Shown here: piece by piece, positions 1 through 7,319 of the stretch
Numbering within the stretch: the first letter of the stretch is position 1
Layout of the letters: every line of letters starts with the position of its first letter
Assembly: GCF_007904105.1 (NCBI RefSeq)
Contig: NZ_CP042325.1
Coordinates: 248,001-312,000 of the forward strand
DNA: 64,000 nt
Origin: Corynebacterium sp. sy039
Lineage (GTDB): Bacteria; Actinomycetota; Actinomycetes; Mycobacteriales; Mycobacteriaceae
Direction of reading: 5' to 3'
The notes under the pieces: generated by a model
Told to the model about the DNA's origin: nothing
The model's database searches: none
The model's input: only the letters and a program-made list of their open reading frames with translations
Position numbers and translations under genes: made by a program

Positions 1-374
1 TGTGTGGCAATGCCCTTGGCGCCATAAATGAACTTGTATCCAGCAGCGAGCACTACACCGCCATAGATGAATGTCGTGGCGAAACCTAGCCATAATAATT
101 GTGCACCATAGATACGAAAATACCTGGTGACAAGCACAATGAAAATACCTACGAGATTGTTGCTGACTGAAAGGAAGAGCGCAAGCAACACACTATTTAT
201 CAAGGATCTAGTAGCGCGTTGTGATTTTATGAGCTTTTCCACCGCGTCGAAAGAAAAATGCCCATCGGGGAAGAATATGGAAAACAGCAGATTAGCTTGC
301 GGCCAGATAAGGAAAGTGAGAATTGCCCATGCCAAGACAAGGGCAATGAGGCACAGACTGAGTTTTTTCTTCAT
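1..374 (-). CDS. ABC transporter permease, N-terminal part (cut by window edge)
   Basis: Reading the minus strand from an ATG at 374 gives an open frame beginning MKKKLSLCLIALVLAWAILT that runs off the window start (about 124 residues). It has a hydrophobic N-terminal helix, a soluble loop and further hydrophobic stretches, as expected for a binding-protein-dependent permease of the iron/2-aminoethylphosphonate class. It begins on the base after the stop codon of the upstream ATPase gene, so the two should be translationally coupled. Permease identity is inferred from composition and operon position (binding protein, ATPase, permease); the substrate is unknown. Confidence 0.75.
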   Translation of the reverse strand, partial: MKKKLSLCLIALVLAWAILTFLIWPQANLLFSIFFPDGHFSFDAVEKLIKSQRATRSLINSVLLALFLSVSNNLVGIFIVLVTRYFRIYGAQLLWLGFATTFIYGGVVLAAGYKFIYGAKGIAT

Positions 375-1424
375 CTATGCCACCTCAGTATCTGTTTCCG
401 CACTGGCGACGGAGTCAAATTGCAAAACATCAGCCGGATTGATGAACACCGTACATTCCTGACCAACCTGAGGGTAACTCTGCTGGTCATTAGCATAAAT
501 AACGCTGAGCTGGCATTGCGGATCCTCGTGCATACTAACAATGGCGGTAGAGGTTATCCCTTGATAGTGCTGTGCGACGACCCTCCCGCGCAAGGGGAGC
601 GCGTGGTGGAAGGGAACAAATGCGATTTTCTCCCCTCTAATATAGCTGCTTGCTTGGGGGCGAAGTGCTGCTCCTTGGTTATTGAGGGCAGTCAGTATGA
701 CCTCTGTTAGGGCAGAAGACGCGCCAACAAAATTGCACACAAACTCGGTGGCTGAGCGTTCATAGATTTCTGTAGGGGTTCCGATCTGTTCTATTTTCCC
801 ATGATTAAACACCGCGATACGATCGGACATACTGAGTGCTTCTTCTTGGTCATGCGTGACATAAATAGTGGTAATGCCAAATTCGGCTTGTAGCTTTTTA
901 AGTTCTAAGCGCAATTGTTGCCGTAGCGCTGCGTCGAGATTAGACAAAGGCTCGTCGAGGAGAAGAATCTTTGGGCGCATAACAAGGGCACGCGCAATAG
1001 CCACTCGTTGCTGCTGACCGCCGGATAGTTCATCGAGATTTTTATCGAGCTCTGTACTGTGCAGTTTCACTTTCTCCGCAATTTCATGTACCCGTTGCGC
1101 TATTTCCTTGCGTGGCAGTGAGGCAACTTTTAACCCGAAAGCAATGTTTTCCCGCACACTCATCGACGGAAAGAGTGCATAATTCTGGAAAACCATACCT
1201 ATATTGCGCTTATTAGGCGCCAGATGCGTAACATCTGTGCCGTCGACGAGTATTTTTCCAGAACGTGGTTCCACAAAACCTGCCAAAGTACGTAGTGTGG
1301 TCGATTTACCGCACCCCGATGGACCGAGGAACGTGAAAAATTCACCCTCATTAATGTGTAGGTTGAGATCTTTCACTGCCGTAAAATCTTGAAAAGCGAC
1401 GTCTATGTTTTGGTAAGTAATCAC
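375..1424 (-). CDS. ABC transporter ATP-binding protein (FbpC/PotA type)
   Basis: The 349-residue protein is a complete ABC ATPase: Walker A GPSGCGKST near residue 35, Q-loop in MVFQNYALFPSMSVREN, signature LSGGQQQRVAIARAL, Walker B ILLLDEPLSNLD, and a switch His in VTHDQEEALSMSD. About 110 residues after the ATPase core form a C-terminal domain like the TOBE region of spermidine/iron/phosphonate importers. It sits between a solute-binding lipoprotein gene and a permease, and its role is to power import. Ferric iron or 2-aminoethylphosphonate are the usual substrates of close families; nothing here decides between them. Confidence 0.9.
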   Translation of the reverse strand: MITYQNIDVAFQDFTAVKDLNLHINEGEFFTFLGPSGCGKSTTLRTLAGFVEPRSGKILVDGTDVTHLAPNKRNIGMVFQNYALFPSMSVRENIAFGLKVASLPRKEIAQRVHEIAEKVKLHSTELDKNLDELSGGQQQRVAIARALVMRPKILLLDEPLSNLDAALRQQLRLELKKLQAEFGITTIYVTHDQEEALSMSDRIAVFNHGKIEQIGTPTEIYERSATEFVCNFVGASSALTEVILTALNNQGAALRPQASSYIRGEKIAFVPFHHALPLRGRVVAQHYQGITSTAIVSMHEDPQCQLSVIYANDQQSYPQVGQECTVFINPADVLQFDSVASAETDTEVA

Positions 1425-1496
1425 TGGGGCAATCTTTCCGCTCTGATCTATGCACGTTGATGCTATGCGACGTATGGGGCTGCTGGGTTGCTGCCC

Positions 1497-2555
1497 TTAT
1501 AAGTATTCAAGCTCGATTTTTTCGATCCAGGAGTTTATGTTTTCGCGCACAAAATCCCAATCAATATCTTGTTGGGTTAATTCATTGTGAAAATTAACAA
1601 TGGCTGGGTCAGCTTGCGCAATAGCATCTTTATTGGCGGGCATAGAGTTGAATTGTGCCGACCATGCTATCTGCGTTTGGGCGCTACCAAACCAGTCGAT
1701 AAACTTTTGTGCTTGTTCTGTGCGGTCACTGCCATTGACAATCCCAATTTGTTCAACGGCATAAGGTACTCCTACCTTTGGTTTTACAATTCCAGTTGTG
1801 ATTTTGTACTCTTGCTCAAAAGCTGGAATACCCGAAGACCACATTTGCCCCATATCGACCTCCCCGTCTTTCATTCGGGCGTAGAGGTCAGTATCTGGAA
1901 CAGAAGGGGAGCCATTGGCAAAGAATGATTCAATCTGCTTCCATCCTTTGTCTGATACCCCAAGCTCACCACTATCATCTCTAAAACGTGACAGGATTCC
2001 GGCAACTACAAGTGCTGTGGTCGCACCCCCAAGACCCGACTCAGTTTGGTAGCGACCATGGAATTTTTCTTTTGTGCCTAGATCAGTCCAATCCTGTGGT
2101 GCTTCTTCTGGGCTGAGTTTATCGGCATTATAGGCTAACACGATACCTTGTTGAACCAGTGGCCAATATGAATGTTCGCTATCGTTATCGCCAAGTTTTT
2201 CATCAACCTTATCTGACCATTGCGGCGTGTAATCAAGCAAAATATCTTCGGATTCGAGCTGCTCAAAGTACATATTGTTAAGACCGAAAACAATATCTGC
2301 GACAGGATTTCCTTGCTCGGCAATGAGCTTATTTGTGGTATCGCTGCCTCCCTGACCAACAATCTGGATATCAAATCCAGCTTTTTTGGCTTCTTCGGTG
2401 AGCCACTGGGCACGACCATCGGCATTAGAATTGGTATATACCACGAGGGCATTATCGGATGAATGAGCAGTTTCAGTGTCAGATGATTGTGCACAAGCGG
2501 TGAGTGAGAACACTAACGTTGCAGCTGAAAACGTGGCGAGAACTTTCTTTTTCAC
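1497..2555 (-). CDS. Extracellular solute-binding lipoprotein (iron/2-AEP type)
   Basis: The 352-residue protein starts with a lipoprotein signal peptide (MKKKVLATFSAATLVFSLTACA) whose lipobox LTAC gives a lipidated Cys near residue 21. The mature part resembles type 2 periplasmic binding proteins of the FbpA/IdiA/PhnS group: LVVYTNSNADGRAQWL at the start, ADIVFGLNN, GIVLAYNADKL, and a closing IDWF...FNSMPANKD segment. It is the first gene of a minus-strand operon with the ATPase and permease that follow. The substrate could be ferric iron, 2-aminoethylphosphonate or a related oxyanion. A hairpin-rich leader precedes it. Confidence 0.88.
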   Translation of the reverse strand: MKKKVLATFSAATLVFSLTACAQSSDTETAHSSDNALVVYTNSNADGRAQWLTEEAKKAGFDIQIVGQGGSDTTNKLIAEQGNPVADIVFGLNNMYFEQLESEDILLDYTPQWSDKVDEKLGDNDSEHSYWPLVQQGIVLAYNADKLSPEEAPQDWTDLGTKEKFHGRYQTESGLGGATTALVVAGILSRFRDDSGELGVSDKGWKQIESFFANGSPSVPDTDLYARMKDGEVDMGQMWSSGIPAFEQEYKITTGIVKPKVGVPYAVEQIGIVNGSDRTEQAQKFIDWFGSAQTQIAWSAQFNSMPANKDAIAQADPAIVNFHNELTQQDIDWDFVRENINSWIEKIELEYL

Positions 2556-2602
2556 AGTTATCCCTTAAATTCTTTGCATATTCCTTGAGTGATGTTGTGG
2601 CT

Positions 2603-2674
2603 GGTGCGTCATATATCGATACGACACACCAAGGGGGGAGCGCTCTCCCCAAGGTCCATCACTAAGGTTGATGG
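2603..2674 (-). promoter_or_regulatory. Structured RNA leader of the binding-protein operon (three hairpins)
   Basis: In transcript order on the minus strand there are three consecutive hairpins. C is at 2674-2656 (CCATCA/TGATGG). B is at 2652-2633 (GGGGAG, 4-nt loop, CTCCCC). A is at 2630-2603, a 12-bp stem with a 4-nt loop that closes fully only in the minus-strand RNA because two pairs are G-U. Hairpin A ends 47 nt before the start codon at 2555. There is no T-run after hairpin A. I recognise no known riboswitch; TPP-type core motifs are absent. Confidence 0.45.
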
Positions 2675-2742
2675 TCTGTGGTTTCTTGCGGGAAAAGTGA
2701 TGGAAAATTTTGCGTGAACTTATTGCAGATAGTTTGCAGATA

Positions 2743-2774
2743 ATAAAAAACCGCAGTGCAATGCTGCACTGCGG
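2743..2774 (-). terminator. Rho-independent terminator of the doxX gene
   Basis: A perfect 10-bp inverted repeat (CCGCAGTGCA / TGCACTGCGG, 4-nt loop) at 2751-2774 is followed on the minus strand by a T-run (six A on the plus strand, 2745-2750). It lies 31 bases past the stop of the minus-strand DoxX gene and separates it from the ABC importer operon. Confidence 0.85.
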
Positions 2775-2805
2775 TGGTGAGATGATTAAAAATGTGATTA
2801 TTGCA

Positions 2806-3240
2806 TTATTGTTCTGCGGTATGCGCTACCTTAGGATCCTTGGACTTTGAGCGTCGGAAGATCTGGTCGATACCGAATGTGCCAGAACCAGCTGCTGCTA
2901 GTGCTAGCGCGGCTACACCAATTGCGCCAACAAGCTCCCAGCCGCCATCGGCTGCCATAATGCCATTTTCTAGGTGTACCAGGATGGCTGCGCCGAGCAT
3001 AACCAGGAATACTAGGACGCCGGCAATTGGGGTAAGGAGTCCGAGGATAAGCAAAATTCCGCCGCCAAGTTCGATGCTAGCTGCAGCTAGTGCGCTCAGA
3101 TTTGGCATTGGTGCGCCAACTTGGGTGAACATGGCTGTTACCCCATCAAGGTTTTGGAATTTATCCCAGCCGTGGGCAACGAGAATAACACCAAGGATGA
3201 CACGAGAGATTAAAAGTGCAATATCTTTAATAATTGACAT
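2806..3240 (-). CDS. DoxX family membrane protein
   Basis: The 144-residue protein has four hydrophobic segments and the family pattern: LISRVILGVILVAHGWDKF at the N-terminus, IELGGGILLILGLLTPIAG in the middle, and a late ALALAAAGSGTFGIDQIF helix. The tail is short and charged. DoxX proteins are small membrane proteins linked to redox or sulfur metabolism; the specific role here is unknown. It appears monocistronic, with its own terminator at 2743-2774 and an 88-bp gap to tyrA upstream. Confidence 0.85.
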   Translation of the reverse strand: MSIIKDIALLISRVILGVILVAHGWDKFQNLDGVTAMFTQVGAPMPNLSALAAASIELGGGILLILGLLTPIAGVLVFLVMLGAAILVHLENGIMAADGGWELVGAIGVAALALAAAGSGTFGIDQIFRRSKSKDPKVAHTAEQ

Positions 3241-3328
3241 ATCAACAAACTAACATTTTTGTGGAAGTAAAGCAACACTCACCTAATACTTGCCGAATGC
3301 TTACCGAAATATCCGCGCGGCTTGCAGG

Positions 3329-4369
3329 CTAAAAAACCTCTATCCGCGCACCTAAATTTTCCGCTTGAATCAATGTACCTACCCACCCCGGAGCCCCTGG
3401 ATGCACCCGAAACACTGGCCGATGTGATATTTTCGCCGGGCTTACAGAGTCGGTATCCCTGGCACCAGAGCGCGCCTCATAGCGAATCCTAGACCGGTAC
3501 CCGGCGTCGGCAAGCTCATGGATAGAGGGCGAATCCTTGAGTAGCTGCTGCCTGGTATCTGATAAAAGAGACAGGGCTTCGTCGAGCGCGGTTAAGAGGG
3601 CGGGGGCATTAGTTTCGCACATTGCCTGAACCAAAGAGGGTTCCGTGCCAGCAACCCGTGTGCCATCGCGGAAACTACCCGCAGCCAAGGAAAGGGACAA
3701 CGCGCCGCCATTGTCGCCAATAATTGCCAGAGTTTCTGCAAGTAAATGCGGCAAATGCGAAATGCGCGCCACCGCAGCATCATGCTGGGCAACCCGAGCA
3801 GGAATCACCTCAGCCCCCACAGCAAGCGCCATTGCCGCAACATCATTCCATAGCGAAATCCACGCCTTGCTAGGTTTGTCCTGCGCATCGACAGCATGGT
3901 CAAAAGTAATAACCCATGCCGCACCGCGGAAGAGATCATCAACAGAAGCCGACCAACCGGAGTTGGCCGTTCCTGCCATAGGATGACCACCAACGTATTT
4001 ATCTTGCATATTATGCTTGCACACGAGGTTATACACCTCAGTTTTCACGCTCACGACGTCGGTAAAGCCACAAGAAGGCGCATAAGTGGCAATATCAGCC
4101 AAGAGGGAATCAATCGCCGGCATGGGAGTCGCCAATACGATGAGCGCATTATCTTTTTCGGCACGCTCTAGTGTCTCAATGAGATGGGAACTAGCGTCGA
4201 ACCCATCTTTGCGCGCAGCCTTTGCGCCTGAGGGGGAACGATTAAAGCCATAAGCTGGGATATTCTGCTGTGTTAAGGATCTGAGCAAGGAGCCACCAAT
4301 AAGACCTAAACCAATAATGCACACTGGGCGAGAAATAATAAGAGAAGTCACCTGACAAGTGTGACACAT
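3329..4369 (-). CDS. tyrA: Prephenate/arogenate dehydrogenase
   Basis: The protein oxidatively decarboxylates prephenate or arogenate in tyrosine synthesis. Its N-terminus carries the dinucleotide-binding motif CIIGLGLIGGSLLRSL (GxGxxG), followed by VLATPMPAIDSLL, DVVSVKTEVYN and the substrate-region GGHPMAGTANSGW, all typical of TyrA. The open frame extends upstream to 4471, but that part overlaps the divergent gene and lacks family features. I therefore start at the ATG at 4369 (MCHTCQVTSLIISRPV); a GTG at 4351 is the alternative. The start lies only about 20 bp from the divergent gene's start, so promoters and starts overlap and leaderless transcription is likely. Confidence 0.88.
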   Translation of the reverse strand: MCHTCQVTSLIISRPVCIIGLGLIGGSLLRSLTQQNIPAYGFNRSPSGAKAARKDGFDASSHLIETLERAEKDNALIVLATPMPAIDSLLADIATYAPSCGFTDVVSVKTEVYNLVCKHNMQDKYVGGHPMAGTANSGWSASVDDLFRGAAWVITFDHAVDAQDKPSKAWISLWNDVAAMALAVGAEVIPARVAQHDAAVARISHLPHLLAETLAIIGDNGGALSLSLAAGSFRDGTRVAGTEPSLVQAMCETNAPALLTALDEALSLLSDTRQQLLKDSPSIHELADAGYRSRIRYEARSGARDTDSVSPAKISHRPVFRVHPGAPGWVGTLIQAENLGARIEVF

Positions 4370-4391
4370 TCCCACTATGGTTAGCTGTATG
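4366..4391. promoter_or_regulatory. Overlapping divergent start region of tyrA and the deaminase-associated gene
   Basis: The two divergent start codons (4369 minus, 4389 plus) are 19 bp apart. On the plus strand TATGGT (4376-4381) could be a -10 element followed by 7 bases and then the ATG at 4389, the layout of a leaderless transcript. On the minus strand TAACCA (4383-4378) is similarly placed before the ATG at 4369. No Shine-Dalgarno sequence precedes either start. The two proposed -10 elements overlap, so the promoters may compete. Inferred from spacing only. Confidence 0.4.
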
Positions 4392-4865
4392 AAGCACGAT
4401 TTTGCAGTGACAGTTGCACGAGTAGATGCGCAATGGCAGGTACGCACCTTTGCCGATGATTTCCGCAGCATTACTACCGCTATCCAGGCAGTACGCGATT
4501 TGCGGGCACAAGAAGCGGCATTTGCTCTGCTCAGCGTTGATGATGATTATTTCGTTATCGTGCGCCCCACACCAAAAGGGGTGCGGCTTTTGCTTTCCGA
4601 CGCCACCGCAGCGATCGACGACGACTACGCAGCAGCCATACTCGAGGAGTTAGCCGTCGAGATGCCCGACATTGATTCGGCAGAACGCGACGCAATGGAA
4701 CCGTGGGCAGAAGGCGACTTCGCAATCCTTGCTGACCTCGGTTTAAGCGAGCAAGTCATGAATGTGATCTGCGATGAAACTGACTGGTGGGCAAGCGAAC
4801 AGCTCCAAAGAATCGCCGAAGAATTAGGTTTTGAGGAAGAGTTCAACAAAGTAGTGGGACTCTAG
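4389..4865 (+). CDS. tRNA adenosine deaminase-associated protein
   Basis: This acidic protein of about 158 residues (MKHDFAVTVARVDAQWQVRT...) belongs to the family encoded directly upstream of tadA in actinobacteria. The stop codon TAG shares a base with the GTG start of tadA, so the two are coupled. No catalytic motif is visible. A role supporting or modulating the tRNA deaminase is inferred from position only. An alternative ATG at 4377 is in frame; 4389 is preferred because it is correctly spaced from a -10-like element for leaderless translation. Confidence 0.8.
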   Translation: MKHDFAVTVARVDAQWQVRTFADDFRSITTAIQAVRDLRAQEAAFALLSVDDDYFVIVRPTPKGVRLLLSDATAAIDDDYAAAILEELAVEMPDIDSAERDAMEPWAEGDFAILADLGLSEQVMNVICDETDWWASEQLQRIAEELGFEEEFNKVVGL

Positions 4866-5347
4866 TGAGAATGGCAAAGCAGGAAGGATGCGTGCGCGCC
4901 GAGGAATATATGCGCAAAGCCTTAGCACTGGCACGCACCACCAACCCACGTGATGTCCCCGTCGGAGCACATATTTACGCTCCCGACGGCACTCTCATAG
5001 GACAAGGGGTCAATAGGCGCGAGATTGACTCCGACCCACTTGCTCACGCAGAAATGCTGGCTATCCGACAAGCCGTTGTAGCTCATAATGATGGTTGGCG
5101 TTTGAGTGACTGCACCTTAGTGGTGACCCTAGAGCCATGCACAATGTGTGCCGGCGCATTAGTCGGGGCAAGGATTGGCAGCATTATTTTTGGTGCTTAT
5201 GAACCTAAAACGGGAGCCGTTGGATCTGTGTTCGACGTGGTGCGTGATAGGAAAGTGCTGCACCATACTCATGTGCGTGGCGGTGTGCTCGAGCAGGAAT
5301 GCCAAGAGCTGCTACAGGAATTTTTCCGTGATAAGCGTGAAGTATAG
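4865..5347 (+). CDS. tadA: tRNA(Arg) adenosine-34 deaminase
   Basis: TadA deaminates A34 to inosine in tRNA-Arg(ACG), needed to read CGN codons. The zinc/catalytic motif HAE is near residue 61 (LAHAEMLAIRQAV), with the paired cysteines in PCTMC near residue 91, followed by AGALVGARIGSIIFGA. At 160 residues it is of normal length. The GTG start overlaps the upstream stop (TAGTG); an ATG at 4871 is the alternative. No helicase, glycosylase or other fused domain is present. Confidence 0.93.
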   Translation: MRMAKQEGCVRAEEYMRKALALARTTNPRDVPVGAHIYAPDGTLIGQGVNRREIDSDPLAHAEMLAIRQAVVAHNDGWRLSDCTLVVTLEPCTMCAGALVGARIGSIIFGAYEPKTGAVGSVFDVVRDRKVLHHTHVRGGVLEQECQELLQEFFRDKREV

Positions 5348-5579
5348 TGGTGGAAACTGGCGTGGGGTATGGCTGTTTGAGGGATGAGAACGGGGCATAG
5401 CTGCGGGAACTAGCGTGGGGCATAAGGGGCATAAAGGTGGGAGAGTTTCGTCTTTGTTTCATGTTGGTTGCGATTTGGTTGCAATCTGGGGAATTCCTGG
5501 ATTATCGCGGTATTGATGCGCAAAAGTGGCTACACTCGGGAGAGTACGTTATATCAACTAATTCTTTTAGGAGAACATT
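5348..5579. other. Intergenic region with a short imperfect repeat
   Basis: There is no gene here. Two imperfect copies of a G-rich unit occur around 5350-5430 (aactggcgtggggtatgg and aactagcgtggggcataa). The end of the region supplies the likely ribosome site AGGAGA just before the CsbD start. Confidence 0.4.
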
Positions 5580-5780
5580 ATGAGTGATTTCGAGAACAAA
5601 GTAGAGGATACTCTCGGTAAGGCAAAAGAAGGTCTTGGCGACGTTACTGGTAACGATGATCTTGCTAACGAAGGCAAGGCGGACCAGGTTAAGGCTGACG
5701 CTAAAGAAGCACTATCTAACGCCGGTGAAGCTGTAAAAGATGCAGCAAACAAGGTTCTTGGTGCTTTTAAGAAAGACTAA
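5580..5780 (+). CDS. CsbD family stress protein
   Basis: The 66-residue hydrophilic protein (MSDFENKVEDTLGKAKEGLGDVTGNDDLANEGKADQVK) matches the CsbD family: a short KxKEGxGxxTGNxxLxxEGK core followed by an Ala/Lys-rich helix. CsbD proteins are general-stress proteins of unknown biochemistry. A strong AGGAGA ribosome site lies a few bases before the ATG, and a clear hairpin/T-run terminator follows at 5808, so the gene is probably an independent, well-expressed unit. Confidence 0.88.
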   Translation: MSDFENKVEDTLGKAKEGLGDVTGNDDLANEGKADQVKADAKEALSNAGEAVKDAANKVLGAFKKD

Positions 5781-5807
5781 TTTTTAGCCTTCGAGATACA
5801 ACCTATG

Positions 5808-5846
5808 AATATGCCTCGCATTATGCGGGGCATATTCTTTTTCTTT
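5808..5846 (+). terminator. Terminator of the CsbD gene
   Basis: A 13-bp inverted repeat with one wobble position (AATATGCCTCGCA / TGCGGGGCATATT) and a 3-nt loop is followed by a T-rich run. It begins 28 bases past the csbD stop. Confidence 0.85.
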
Positions 5847-5963
5847 TTGGTGGTTTGGTGGTGAAGGTTTTTGGTGGTGAGGGGTGGTTTGGGTAGGTTC
5901 TAGTGGTGGGTTTGATACGAGGGAATTTGGTGCTTAAGCATAGTTTTGGCTAGGCTGTTCTGC

Positions 5964-6054
5964 GGTAGCGTGTCCGAGCGGCCGAAGGTGCTCGCCTCGA
6001 AAGCGAGTGTTGGGTAACCCCCAACCGCGGGTTCAAATCCCGCCGTTACCGCCA
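5964..6054 (+). tRNA. tRNA-Ser (anticodon CGA)
   Basis: All parts of a class II tRNA are visible. The acceptor 5' strand GGTAGCG (5964-5970) pairs with CGTTACC, with one G-U pair. The anticodon stem CTCGC/GCGAG encloses the loop CTCGAAA (anticodon CGA, reads UCG). A long variable arm follows, then the T arm GCGGG-TTCAAAT-CCCGC, discriminator G and an encoded CCA at 6052-6054. The 91-nt length fits tRNA-Ser. Confidence 0.97.
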
Positions 6055-6082
6055 TTGTTCATAGTTGGAACATTGTTAGCAT

Positions 6083-6130
6083 AACCACCGCAACAATAGA
6101 ACGTGTCCTATTGTTGCGGTGGTTGATTTT
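6083..6130 (+). terminator. Strong terminator after tRNA-Ser
   Basis: A perfect 17-bp stem (6083-6099 with 6108-6124, beginning AACCACCGCAACAATAG) with an 8-nt loop is followed by GATTTTTG. It ends the tRNA transcript and could also act as an insulator for the minus-strand remnant behind it. Confidence 0.85.
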
Positions 6131-6189
6131 TGTCTCCATCTTTGTTTCTGGGGGTTAGACGTGCTCTGTCTGCAAGTAGACGCCGATCG

Positions 6190-7165
6190 GCTTCTACTAA
6201 AGCCTCGTATAGATAAAGCCTCGTATAGATCCTGTTCTATTTGTTCATATTCTTTTTCTTTCTGCCTTGATTGAATAACTCATAGCGCTGGATTGCTAGT
6301 TCATTGGCAGCTCTACGACTAATACGTCCGTGGTCATGTAGTGTTCATAGGAGTTGAACTCGATGAATTGGTCAGCTTTGAGTATCCAATCGTTCATTTT
6401 GATGACAATCCTGCGTTCTGCTTGATCTTGGGCATAGTTCAAGAAACCAGTTACGAGGAAATTAAGTCTCCGCAGTTCGTCTTCGGTGAGATAGTTTTTG
6501 CTGTGATAACGTCGCCTTTTCTTACTTTTGTTCCTTTCCAGTTGGTAAGACCTAGATTATTGTCTTTTGGGTTGCAGCGAGTAGCGATGATTTCAGATGC
6601 AGTGAGCCCTGTGATTGCGTAGTGAAGTTTGTCTTGGATAGTGGCAAATAGTTGGTGGGTGTGGGAAGATTCCATATTGTAATCATCAGCAAGTCGATGA
6701 TGTTTCTAAGTTCAAGGTAGAGTCGTGCTTCAGCGGATCGTATGTCGCGGATTCGTTCGAGTAGTTGGTCAAAATAGTTTATACCTCTTGGATCTTTGAG
6801 TTTGTTGTCATTGAGGGCGAATCCCTTGATGAGGACTTCTGTTGCCCACTTTCGGAATTTCCGAACAACTTCTTTGCGGGTCAGTTCATCACTGTTGAAT
6901 ATCGTTTTATGTGTTCGCTGACGCTTGATCGTGAGACGTTGAATAGTTCTGCTATTTCTTTTTGTGTCATCCAGACCGTATTGTCAACGAGACGGAGGTG
7001 TATTTCTGTTTTATTATCTTCGCTGGTGTAGATGATGAATTCACTGTTGTTTGTGATGATATGTGTTGGTTTGGAGCATAATGCCTTAGTTCCTTTCGGT
7101 TTATGCTTCATTATGCCAGTTACTATAACTTGGTTCTGTTGATGTGCTGAAGAATCAGTTACCAT
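6190..7165 (-). pseudogene. Decayed RhuM-family gene
   Basis: The minus strand encodes RhuM-like protein in pieces across several frames. From 7165 there is IITNNSEFIIYTSEDNKTEIHLRLVDNTVWMTQKEIAELFNVSRSSVSEHIK, then in another frame a segment containing FRKWATEVLIKGFALND and INYFDQLLERIRDIRSAEARLYLE. A third piece from about 6675 contains LFATIQDKLHYAITGLTASEIIATRC. Further pieces read NFLVTGFLNYAQDQAERR and ISRRAANELAIQRYELF down to about 6200. At least three frameshifts and an internal deletion in the DNA-binding part break it. RhuM proteins are mobile-element-associated and poorly understood. The location right behind a tRNA gene suggests a relic of a former genomic island. Confidence 0.85.
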
Positions 7166-7319
7166 GCGACTGTACTCCGTAGGAGCGGCACTACCCCCAC
7201 GGCAATAGAGGAAATATGGTAATGGTTATGCTGTTTATAGTTATAAAATATGCAACACATAGTCAATTACGGATATGTGCAGATAACGAGTGATGAGTCT
7301 CTGCGCTGCGCCTTCCTTG

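Noticed and set aside
258..710. Plus-strand frame of 150 codons at the window start.
   Set aside because: It lies opposite the clear ABC ATPase and permease on the minus strand and shows no domain features.
2590..2690. TPP riboswitch upstream of the FbpA/ThiB-like binding protein.
   Set aside because: The conserved TPP core sequences (CTGAGA and the ACCTGATCTGG region) are absent; only generic hairpins are seen.
2801..3253. Plus-strand frame of 150 codons over the DoxX gene.
   Set aside because: Ser/Pro/Ala-rich antisense translation; the minus-strand DoxX protein is well formed and has its own terminator.
5964..7310. A second copy of the tRNA-Ser 3' end marking the far side of an integrated island.
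   Set aside because: I looked for the GGGTTCAAATCCCGCC end in the region up to the ABC exporter and did not see it.
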